Part shown: piece after piece, positions 1 through 6,256 of the stretch
How positions within the stretch are numbered: position 1 is the stretch's first letter
How the letters are laid out: each line of letters begins with the position of its first letter
From: Balneolales bacterium
GTDB lineage: Bacteria > Bacteroidota > Rhodothermia > Balneolales > Natronogracilivirgulaceae
DNA: 22,416 bases
Assembly (NCBI GenBank): GCA_007127695.1
Contig: SKYW01000024.1
Coordinates: 1 to 22,416, forward strand
Reading direction: 5' to 3'
Made by a program: the position numbers and the translations under genes
The notes under the pieces: generated by a model
Seen by the model: the letters and a program-made list of their open reading frames with translations, nothing else
Database searches by the model: none
What the model was told of the DNA's origin: nothing

Positions 1-440
1 ATCAGGCGGCACGGCACGTTCCTGACGTCCACCCCTTCGGTACCGTCGGTGTAGCGGCACTGGACCGTGACGGAAACCTGGCGGCAGGCACATCCACCGG
101 TGGCATGACCAACAAAATGCCCGGACGTGTGGGCGACTCCCCCGTCATCGCCGCGGGCACCTACGCCGACAACAACAGCTGCGCCGTTTCGGCCACGGGA
201 CATGGCGAGAAGTTCATCCGCAATGCCGTGGCCTACCAAATCTGCGCCATCATGGAGTTCCAGGGCGCCACGCTGCACGAAGCGGCCCGTATCGTCATCC
301 ACGAGAAACTGGACGAAGGCGACGGCGGCATCATCGCCGTGGACTACCTGGGCAACATTTCCATGGAATTCAGCTCACCCGGCATGTTCCGCGGGGCGGC
401 GGATTCCGACGGGCGGTTTGAAGTGGCCATTTGGGATTGA
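1..440 (+). CDS. Isoaspartyl peptidase / L-asparaginase, C-terminal part (5' end outside window)
   Basis: The fragment (145 residues, read from base 3) is the end of a plant-type asparaginase/isoaspartyl peptidase, an N-terminal-nucleophile hydrolase. These enzymes cleave isoaspartyl dipeptides and asparagine after autoproteolysis into alpha and beta subunits. The motif GTVGVAALD is at fragment residues 13-21. Its Thr (bases 42-44) is the expected nucleophile and first residue of the beta subunit, so almost the whole beta subunit is present. GTSTGG, GRVGDSP and SATGHGE, which line the active site and oxyanion region in the family, follow in the usual order. The alpha subunit and start lie outside the window. 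The gene is convergent with the adenosine deaminase gene and nothing ties it to the sugar genes. Family assignment is firm; substrate preference (isoaspartyl peptide or asparagine) cannot be read from the sequence. Confidence 0.92.
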   Translation, partial: QAARHVPDVHPFGTVGVAALDRDGNLAAGTSTGGMTNKMPGRVGDSPVIAAGTYADNNSCAVSATGHGEKFIRNAVAYQICAIMEFQGATLHEAARIVIHEKLDEGDGGIIAVDYLGNISMEFSSPGMFRGAADSDGRFEVAIWD

Positions 441-497
441 TAGAAACGGCTCAGGCGAACCGGCGCGTTTTTTTCCAGGCCAGGGTACTCGCCCCTC

Positions 498-533
498 GCC
501 TGGTACCTCTTTGCCTGGTACCTCTTTGCCTGG
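498..533. repeat. Short tandem repeat, 15-bp unit, about 2.4 copies
   Basis: The unit gcctggtacctcttt occurs at 498-512 and again, identical, at 513-527, followed by a partial copy gcctgg at 528-533. A further ggtacc follows at 544-549. The repeat lies in the 147-bp gap between the convergent asparaginase and adenosine deaminase genes. A seven-T run at 468-474 sits near the asparaginase stop, but I found no convincing stem before it. The role is unknown; replication slippage in noncoding DNA is the simplest origin. Confidence 0.75.
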
Positions 534-587
534 CACGCCTCGCTGGTACCCCCTCGCCCTGCATATATTGCACAGGTTAAGGCCTTC

Positions 588-1598
588 TCATTCAGAGCTT
601 GCAAGATGTCCCCAGGCGCCGGTGATCTTTTCACGGAAACCGCGCTTCCACTCGGGTGGACAGAATGCGTGATCAATAGCTTCCAGATTGCATTTCAGCA
701 GCTGTTCCGGACTCCAGCCAAAAACGGTTTCCATGACGCGGTACTCATCCTCCAGGGTCACATTCGAGATGGTGCGATTGTCGGTGTTGATGCCCAGGGA
801 GATGCCGGACTTGTAAAGCAGATCGGCGGAATGGTTTTCGATGTGGTCAAAGACGTTGGTCTGGACGTTGCTGGTTGGACACACTTCCAGGTGGATGCGA
901 TGATCATGCAGATACACCAGCAGTTCCGGATCCTCCGCGCTGCGCACCCCGTGTCCGATCCGGGTCGGTTCGAAATGGCGCAGCGTCTCCCATACGCTGT
1001 CGGCGCCCCGGGCTTCACCGGCATGGGCGGTGCGTGAGATGCCGTGCTTTTTCGCGTACTGGAAAGCCTTGATGTGGTTGTCGATCGGAAAGCCGGCCTC
1101 ATCGGCTGCGATATCGAAACCGAAAACACGTGAGCCGGGTCCGCCAAACTGCCGGACCAGCTCCACGGTCTGCATGCTCTGCTCCTCGGTGTAGTTGCGC
1201 AGAGTGCTGAATATGAGTCCGGCCTGCACACCGGTGCGGGTCACGCCCTCCCCGGCCGCCTCCACGACCGCCTGTGCCACCTGTTCGGGTGTCAGGCCTT
1301 TTTGGGTATGAAGGATGGGTCCGAACCGGATTTCCGCATAGATCACGTTGTCGGCCTTGAGCTGGTCGAACAGATCCAGCGTGACCAGGCGGAGCTGTTC
1401 TTCGGTCTGGATGAGCTCCACGGCGTGGAACGCGCGTGTCAGGTAATCGGCCAGGTCGACACATTTGGGCGGTGCAATAAACTTCTCCCTGTACTCTTCC
1501 GGCGTGATGGCCGGCTTGATCTTCGTGACAACGTCATAGCTCAGCGAGCAATCAAGATGAAGGTGCAGTTCGGCTTTGGGTAGTGAGGCATAATCCAT
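588..1598 (-). CDS. add: Adenosine deaminase
   Basis: The protein has 336 residues, the usual length for bacterial adenosine deaminase, a cytoplasmic zinc enzyme converting adenosine to inosine. The metal and active-site motifs are in order: HLHLD (His12, His14), HAGEA (zinc ligand His192, catalytic Glu195), RIGHG (His216) and NTDN (Asp273). Two departures from textbook motifs are visible: HLHLDCS instead of HLHLDGS, and NTDNRTIS instead of NTDDP. As I recall, both occur in a bacterial ADA subgroup, so they need not mean loss of activity. ATG at 1598 begins the conserved region directly (MDYASLPKAELHLHLD). No Shine-Dalgarno is obvious. It starts 50 bp after the degenerate ROK gene on the same strand and may be the last gene of that operon, although purine salvage has no obvious link to it. 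Adenine deaminase or another ADA-like amidohydrolase activity cannot be excluded. Confidence 0.88.
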   Translation of the reverse strand: MDYASLPKAELHLHLDCSLSYDVVTKIKPAITPEEYREKFIAPPKCVDLADYLTRAFHAVELIQTEEQLRLVTLDLFDQLKADNVIYAEIRFGPILHTQKGLTPEQVAQAVVEAAGEGVTRTGVQAGLIFSTLRNYTEEQSMQTVELVRQFGGPGSRVFGFDIAADEAGFPIDNHIKAFQYAKKHGISRTAHAGEARGADSVWETLRHFEPTRIGHGVRSAEDPELLVYLHDHRIHLEVCPTSNVQTNVFDHIENHSADLLYKSGISLGINTDNRTISNVTLEDEYRVMETVFGWSPEQLLKCNLEAIDHAFCPPEWKRGFREKITGAWGHLASSE

Positions 1599-1648
1599 GA
1601 TGCGGTGGTTGCTGAAGGAATAGATGCAGAGCTCTCAGAAGGTAGCAT

Positions 1649-2521
1649 TCATATTTTCTGCGCATCGAAATATAGCGCCGCCGCCCCCAGTATTTCAATA
1701 TTCGGTTCTTCACTGATCTCGATCTTGAGTTTTTCGATGGTAAAGGGATAGGGGAACTTTTTCATCACCTTCCACATATCACTCTCAAAATAGGGGAAGA
1801 ACTTTGTTATTTCACCGCCAAGGACAATCAGGCCGGGGTCCACGCTAAACAGGATGGACATGACGGCATGCCCGAAATCAAGACCGAACTGCTCCAGGAT
1901 CGCCAGGCTGATCTTATCCTGTTTCCTCAGCCGTGCGTAAAGCTTGTCTGCCTTGAGGCCGTATTTCTTCTCAAAATAGCCGGTGGTGCAGTAGTATTCA
2001 TAATCATGGTCCTTATAGGGGATGAAGCCGAATTCCCCGGCGCCGCAGTTATCCCCGGAATAGAGTTTGTCGTCAATGATAATACCCATCCCCATGCCCG
2101 AACCGCAAACGATGCCAACCATGTTCCGATATTTCCGGCCCTTTCCGAAATATTTCTCGCCTACGGCAAAACAGTTGGCGTCGTTGTTCACATACACCTT
2201 GACGTTGAACCGGCGGGCCAGGATATCCCCCAGATGCACCACCGTCCATGACGGGATATTCTGCGGACTGAAAACGATACCGCGCGCGACATCCACAACA
2301 CTGGGAACTCCAACTCCAATGCCAACGACATCATCATTAAACACCTGCTCAATGGCATGGATCAGATGCCCAATGATCACCTCGTCCGATTCGAGATTGT
2401 CGATGCTGAATCCGACGCTTTCCTCGATCTTGTAATTTCGGATTCTTCCCGCCTTCAGGTGCCTCCCTTCCAGGAATACCCCTACAACAGATTCAGTTGA
2501 TATGGATATATCGTGTAACAT
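1649..2521 (-). CDS. ROK-family protein with degenerate phosphate-binding motif (possible pseudokinase)
   Basis: This 290-residue protein is a clear paralogue of the ROK kinase just upstream. They share GIGVGVPSVVD, GIV, VNNDANCFAVGE (Asp114, the catalytic base in ROK kinases), CGAGEFG and the ending GAAALY. The N-terminal ATP phosphate-1 motif differs. Where the paralogue has DIGGT at residues 16-20, this protein has FLEGR, losing the Asp, a Gly and the Thr that bind phosphate. The ROK zinc motif CxCGxxGCxE is also absent, with only YYC left near residues 176-178. It may therefore be an inactive or regulatory partner, or bind sugar without phosphorylating it. The reading frame is intact and the second half well conserved, which argues against a decaying pseudogene. 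The gene is visibly more AT-rich than the glycosidase genes. It sits third in a LacI-ROK-ROK-ADA series with a 96-bp upstream gap holding palindromic ACCGGT sites. Confidence 0.85.
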   Translation of the reverse strand: MLHDISISTESVVGVFLEGRHLKAGRIRNYKIEESVGFSIDNLESDEVIIGHLIHAIEQVFNDDVVGIGVGVPSVVDVARGIVFSPQNIPSWTVVHLGDILARRFNVKVYVNNDANCFAVGEKYFGKGRKYRNMVGIVCGSGMGMGIIIDDKLYSGDNCGAGEFGFIPYKDHDYEYYCTTGYFEKKYGLKADKLYARLRKQDKISLAILEQFGLDFGHAVMSILFSVDPGLIVLGGEITKFFPYFESDMWKVMKKFPYPFTIEKLKIEISEEPNIEILGAAALYFDAQKI

Positions 2522-2539
2522 GAGGTGTTCATATTCAGC

Positions 2540-2563
2540 TGAAACCGGTTACAATGGACCGGT
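2540..2563. promoter_or_regulatory. Candidate LacI-family operator(s) before the second ROK gene
   Basis: In the gap between the two ROK genes, TGAAACCGGTTACA (2540-2553) is a 14-bp palindrome with one mismatched pair, centred on CG as is typical for LacI-family operators. A second ACCGGT lies at 2558-2563, exactly 14 bp on from the first (2544-2549). The pair lies 19-42 bp upstream of the ATG at 2521, where a bound repressor could block transcription. A third ACCGGT, within GACCGGTC, is at 3552-3559 upstream of the first ROK gene. The neighbouring LacI1 regulator is the natural candidate to bind. This is inference from sequence symmetry. Confidence 0.5.
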
Positions 2564-2617
2564 AAATTGAATGATCCGGAATGAAGGCAGTTGCATTATC
2601 CAATGTTTACAGCCAGC

Positions 2618-3505
2618 TTACCCGGCCTGTGCTTTCAGCAAATGCATGTCATAGTAGAGTGCTGCTGCACCTAAAATAGCAATATTATCGATGCGGGATG
2701 GCAGGATTTTTATTTTCCTGGCGGATCCGGGAAAAGGAAATTCCAGAACCTCCCGCCGCATGGATTGTTCATAGAGCTGGAAGGTTTGCGAGACCCCTCC
2801 TCCAATGACCACCATTTGCGGATCCAGGCTGGCCATTACCATTTTTATCGCCACACCCAGATGCCTGCCATACTTTTCAAACGCATCCATGGCTTCCGGA
2901 TTCCCTTGCTCAGCCAGCACTGCCATATCCTCGGCGCTTCTGCCGTAAAAAGCATTGAAAAAATTCCCGCTGCAATAGTATTCAAGACTTCTGTCAAGGT
3001 ACGGCATGATTCCAAACTCACCCGCCCCGCAATTCTGGTCCGGCAGCAAATGACCGTTTTTGATGATACCGGCGCCCATACCAGTCCCGGTTACGAGCCC
3101 AACAAAATCGTCTATCTCCATGCCATACCCGAAATACCGCTCTCCCACCGCAAAACAGTTCGCATCGTTGTTTACGTGTACTTGCAGGCCAAACGCTTGC
3201 TCCAGCACTGCTTTCAGGTGCACCTCTTTCCATGACGGGATGTTTTCCACGTCATATACAATACCACGTTGAATATCGACAACACTTGGCACCCCTACTC
3301 CGATACCCGCAATACGCCCATCCATCAGTTCTGAAATCACCTTTTCAACAACACACATCACATCATGCGGTGCTCTTGTTTTTGGCACCGCAACATTCAA
3401 GGCAGATACGATACGGCCGTTTTCTATCCGTCCACCGCGAATGGTGGTCCCTCCGATATCCAAACCGATTACCGGCTGATCGATTATCGGGTTGATTTTG
3501 TACAT
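2618..3505 (-). CDS. ROK-family sugar kinase (glucokinase / N-acetylglucosamine kinase-like)
   Basis: The protein has 295 residues, usual for a ROK kinase, which uses ATP to phosphorylate hexoses or N-acetylhexosamines in the cytoplasm. The phosphate-1 motif GLDIGGTT is at residues 14-21, GIGVGVPSVVD follows at 68-77, VNNDANCFAVGE carries the catalytic Asp114, and GTGMGAGII (140-148) forms the second phosphate loop. The zinc-site motif CxCGxxGCxE is not intact: after CGAGEFGIM the segment reads EYYCSGNFFNAFYG, so the expected His, second Cys pair and Glu are replaced. It therefore belongs to a divergent, apparently zinc-free ROK subgroup. ATG at 3505 has AGGA four bases upstream. It lies 72 bp after the LacI regulator and before its degenerate paralogue. 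In this locus glucose, GlcNAc or a related sugar is the likely substrate; the exact one is not readable. Confidence 0.9.
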   Translation of the reverse strand: MYKINPIIDQPVIGLDIGGTTIRGGRIENGRIVSALNVAVPKTRAPHDVMCVVEKVISELMDGRIAGIGVGVPSVVDIQRGIVYDVENIPSWKEVHLKAVLEQAFGLQVHVNNDANCFAVGERYFGYGMEIDDFVGLVTGTGMGAGIIKNGHLLPDQNCGAGEFGIMPYLDRSLEYYCSGNFFNAFYGRSAEDMAVLAEQGNPEAMDAFEKYGRHLGVAIKMVMASLDPQMVVIGGGVSQTFQLYEQSMRREVLEFPFPGSARKIKILPSRIDNIAILGAAALYYDMHLLKAQAG

Positions 3506-3551
3506 TTATCCTGACATGAGGGGGTTAGTGCATTTCATTCCTTCCAGATTT

Positions 3552-3559
3552 GACCGGTC
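3552..3559. promoter_or_regulatory. Palindrome GACCGGTC upstream of the intact ROK gene
   Basis: An 8-bp perfect palindrome centred on CG lies 47 bp upstream of the ROK kinase ATG and 19 bp past the LacI1 stop. Its ACCGGT core is shared with the sites at 2544-2549 and 2558-2563 before the next ROK gene. Such a short site arises by chance often, so the recurrence of the core is the main support. Confidence 0.3.
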
Positions 3560-3577
3560 CGCTACAGGCATCATTTC

Positions 3578-4594
3578 TTATTTTTTGTGTGTACTGTTTC
3601 TGATGTAGAGTTGAAGCGGTTTGATCACAAGCTTTTTTTCCGATTTTGGATCGGTTATGGCACGAAACAAGTGCATAGCAGCCGTTGAGCCCATTTCGTA
3701 CCCAGGCATATCAATGGCCGAAAGCGAGGGCACGGTATATTCGTGACAGGGTTCATTGCCAAAAGTGATAAGCGCCAGATCATCCGGGACCCTGACCTGG
3801 TAACTGCGGGCGACACGGGTCATGAGCAATCCGGTGGATGCGCTTGCTGTAAAAATCCCGTCCGGCGGCTCAGGCTGTTTCATCCACAATTGCATGGCAT
3901 CGCGGACATCCGTCGGTGTCAGGTCTGTTGACAGCAGGAAATTCGGCAACAGTGGGACAGCATGCTTTGCAAGCGCATCGGTGAATCCGTCTGCCCGCTC
4001 CCGGAACAATCGGTTTTTGCGTGGACCTCCCAGATGGGCCGGCCTGCGGCACCCGGATGCAATCAGGTGACTGGCGGCCTTGTAAGCCCCTTCGTAGTTG
4101 TCCACCACTACCTTGGTGCAGTCCAGGCCATAGTGTACACGATCAAAAAGCACAAATGGGAGTCCTTTGTTATGAAAAACCTCAAAGTGTGCGATATCTG
4201 ACGTTTCAATGGAAAGGGAAGCAATGATGCCATCCACCCGGTAGGAGTTGAACATCCGGAGTATCTCCTTTTCGCGCTCCAGGGATTCATTGGATTGTGC
4301 AATGATCAGCCGGCACCCGTTCTCACGGGTGACTGCCTCAATACCACTCACTGCCTGGCTGAAGAAAAACTGGTTGATATTCGGTACTATCAACCCGATG
4401 GTGCCGGTACGATGCTTTGAAAGACTGGATGCGATCAGGTTGAGTTCATAGCCAAGCTCTTGTGCTTTCTGGAGGACTTTATGCCGGGTGGCCTCGCTGA
4501 TCCTGGGGCTGCTGTTAAGGGCACGCGATACGGTGCTCGGAGCGATACTCAGGCTCAGGGCAATGTCATTAATGGTTATGTTTTTATTGCTCAT
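3578..4594 (-). CDS. LacI-family transcriptional regulator (LacI1)
   Basis: The protein has 338 residues, the normal LacI-family length. An N-terminal helix-turn-helix (about residues 7-26, INDIALSLSIAPSTVSRALN) is followed by the hinge-helix region (about 50-60, ASSL) and a periplasmic-binding-protein-like effector domain starting at GTIGLIVPNINQFFFS. Late motifs VPDDLALITFGNE and YTVPSLSAID are typical of the core domain. It is the first gene of the minus-strand block before the two ROK genes, so it probably controls them and responds to their sugar or its phosphate. ATG at 4594 begins directly before the DNA-binding domain; no Shine-Dalgarno is evident in the 131-bp upstream gap. It differs clearly from LacI2 in the recognition region, consistent with a different operator. 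Effector unknown. Confidence 0.93.
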   Translation of the reverse strand: MSNKNITINDIALSLSIAPSTVSRALNSSPRISEATRHKVLQKAQELGYELNLIASSLSKHRTGTIGLIVPNINQFFFSQAVSGIEAVTRENGCRLIIAQSNESLEREKEILRMFNSYRVDGIIASLSIETSDIAHFEVFHNKGLPFVLFDRVHYGLDCTKVVVDNYEGAYKAASHLIASGCRRPAHLGGPRKNRLFRERADGFTDALAKHAVPLLPNFLLSTDLTPTDVRDAMQLWMKQPEPPDGIFTASASTGLLMTRVARSYQVRVPDDLALITFGNEPCHEYTVPSLSAIDMPGYEMGSTAAMHLFRAITDPKSEKKLVIKPLQLYIRNSTHKK

Positions 4595-4725
4595 GCTAAC
4601 AGTCCGTGTGAGCTGCCACTGTGATTCCTTTCGGGGTGCTTTTACTGATTGTGTTACCGTTCTTTTTTGTGTTTGTTTCTGTCAGGACCTGCACCCTCTT
4701 TTTTCTGACGCATCAGCTATTCCTT

Positions 4726-6105
4726 TTACCGAAAAAAATCTTCTATCCATTCAGCCCTGTAAAAGCGGTCACCGAATTTCATTTTCCCGATGATGGATCC
4801 GTTTCGATCCAGCTGGAGCACGTGACCCGAAAACGAGCTCCCGACAAGATACGTGTCTTCGATTTCCCAAACAGAGCCGTTTGCCCAGGCGAAATAGTCC
4901 TCATCCAGGTTGATAAAATCGCTGTTCACGGCCTGGGTCCGCTCTTCGTTGAGATCGTAGAAGGCGATGCGCGACCAGGGACGGTATTCATCATACCGGA
5001 AGATATCGCGGGACCGGTCCTGTCCGTTGTCGAACATCATCAGACGGTTCGGCCCCACGAAACTGGCGGTGTGCTGCAGCAGAAAGGCATCCTCGCCATG
5101 GAGCGGGATGGTGCCCTCGCGCCCCAGCCGCCACAAGACTTCCCGGGTGTCCTTATGGACTTTCCAGACCTCTGAAATACGGCGAAAAGATACAACATAA
5201 TGTCCATTATCGGAAATTTGGACCGAGTTTCCCCAGGGCTGGATATACGGTGAGGCATCTGTGGGATGCTGATCTCCCGTATCCCACTGCCACACCAGGT
5301 TGCCGGAGCGATCCAGCTGCATGAGTCCGTCCACCATCACCCCGTCCCGCTCCGATTCGGTGATAGCCAGGAACTGATGGTCTTCGGTCATGATCACATC
5401 GTGGCGCATATGGCGATTGAAACCCCGCTCGCCATACCGGAAATGAACGATCGTATCTCCGGCAAGTGTGGTTTCCAGGAGCCGGTTGGACCCGACCGTG
5501 CCCGGTTCATCATTGAGCATGGTGATGATGGTGCCGCGCGGGGTATAACGCGAGACGGAGATGCGCGCCTCCGAAGCCCTGGCCAGGACCAGGTTCCCAT
5601 CCGTGTCAAACACATAAAAAGCGGATGGAAGATGGGTATGCCGGTTGAGCAGGATCAGCCCGTCAAAGTGGAACGGCGAGGTGATTTCCGGCAGAAAACC
5701 ACGCATCCAGTCCGGCAGGGCAGCCGTGGTGAAGTGGCCCTCCGCGACCGGCTCATTGTCACCCAGGCGATCCATCACCCGGTAGGAGTACCGCGTGTTT
5801 TCTTCCAGTCCGAGGATGTCAAAATGGATGCGGTTTTCCGGTCGGCGTTTGTGGATGACCGGTTCGCGCCACGAGTGGAGGGATCCTTCCACCGGGTCCG
5901 GTTCCACGACAAGGTAGACCTCTCCGCCTCCCACGGCTTCAAACCGGATCCGGGCGGTCAGAAAATTCACAGTATCGCTTACCACCGTGAGATTGCGGAT
6001 CTCGACCGGACGGGTTTCCAGGGGATCGCAGGCCAGGGCAGTCAGGTACGCCAGAAAAAGGATTGGAACGATGCGATGCATGAAAGATCGGGTGGAATTT
6101 TGCAT
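4726..6105 (-). CDS. Arylsulfotransferase (ASST)-family lipoprotein
   Basis: A 459-residue exported protein. A hydrophobic signal ending LTALAC puts the likely lipidated Cys at residue 26. An Ig/Fn3-like domain follows (about 32-128, ending HFTTAALPDW), then a beta-propeller of the bacterial aryl sulfotransferase type (about 140-459). ASST enzymes move sulfate between phenolic compounds without PAPS. By eye, MRHDV (His235), SFRR (Arg308 or 309) and LLQHTASF (His345) match three active-site positions of E. coli ASST (His252, Arg374, His436). The HxNS motif holding His356 reads WGNSV here (Trp291). Activity is therefore uncertain and a glycan-binding role is possible. ATG at 6105 was kept because AGGG precedes it; ATG at 6081 is an alternative. 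It follows SusD by 151 bp on the same strand and may belong to the SusCD operon. Confidence 0.78.
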   Translation of the reverse strand: MQNSTRSFMHRIVPILFLAYLTALACDPLETRPVEIRNLTVVSDTVNFLTARIRFEAVGGGEVYLVVEPDPVEGSLHSWREPVIHKRRPENRIHFDILGLEENTRYSYRVMDRLGDNEPVAEGHFTTAALPDWMRGFLPEITSPFHFDGLILLNRHTHLPSAFYVFDTDGNLVLARASEARISVSRYTPRGTIITMLNDEPGTVGSNRLLETTLAGDTIVHFRYGERGFNRHMRHDVIMTEDHQFLAITESERDGVMVDGLMQLDRSGNLVWQWDTGDQHPTDASPYIQPWGNSVQISDNGHYVVSFRRISEVWKVHKDTREVLWRLGREGTIPLHGEDAFLLQHTASFVGPNRLMMFDNGQDRSRDIFRYDEYRPWSRIAFYDLNEERTQAVNSDFINLDEDYFAWANGSVWEIEDTYLVGSSFSGHVLQLDRNGSIIGKMKFGDRFYRAEWIEDFFR

Positions 6106-6152
6106 CCCTGAAGCTTGCCGGTCTGCGCAACATGCAATGCACTCATGCCATG

Positions 6153-6166
6153 CCTGCCGCTGCAGG
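6153..6166 (-). other. Small hairpin upstream of the ASST-family gene
   Basis: CCTGC (6153-6157) and GCAGG (6162-6166) form a 5-bp stem with a 4-base loop, 48 bp before the ATG at 6105. It is not followed by a T run and could be a chance structure. It lies in the same 151-bp SusD-ASST gap as the stronger inverted repeat at 6207-6238. Confidence 0.25.
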
Positions 6167-6206
6167 ATTCGGCTTCACTTTAGGGAATAGTGTGGGTTGA
6201 AAGTGC

Positions 6207-6238
6207 ATGCCGGGGTGGATACGGCCCCGCCCCGGCAT
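6207..6238 (-). other. Perfect inverted repeat / stem-loop just after SusD
   Basis: ATGCCGGGG (6207-6215) and CCCCGGCAT (6230-6238) are perfectly complementary 9-bp GC-rich arms with a 14-base loop. The structure begins 18 bp beyond the SusD stop codon. No T-run follows on the minus strand, so it is not a standard rho-independent terminator. A position right after SusD suits an mRNA-stabilising or processing hairpin separating SusCD from the downstream gene, but this is inference. Confidence 0.55.
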
Positions 6239-6256
6239 AAAGGTCGATCAGCGTGC

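Noticed and set aside
441..475. Rho-independent terminator after the asparaginase gene
   Set aside because: There is a seven-T run at 468-474, but the preceding bases form only a 3-5 bp interrupted stem.
498..533. CRISPR-like array
   Set aside because: The units are directly adjacent with no spacers and only 15 bp long.
4595..4725. Small gene or terminator in the gap between the ASST-family gene and LacI1
   Set aside because: It has T-rich runs on the plus strand and a weak GTCAG/CTGAC pairing with a 19-base loop, but no credible stem plus T-tract on the transcribed strand and no coding signal.
5266..6111. 281-residue open frame on the plus strand opposite the ASST-family gene
   Set aside because: It is a mirror of the real gene, with no domain features.
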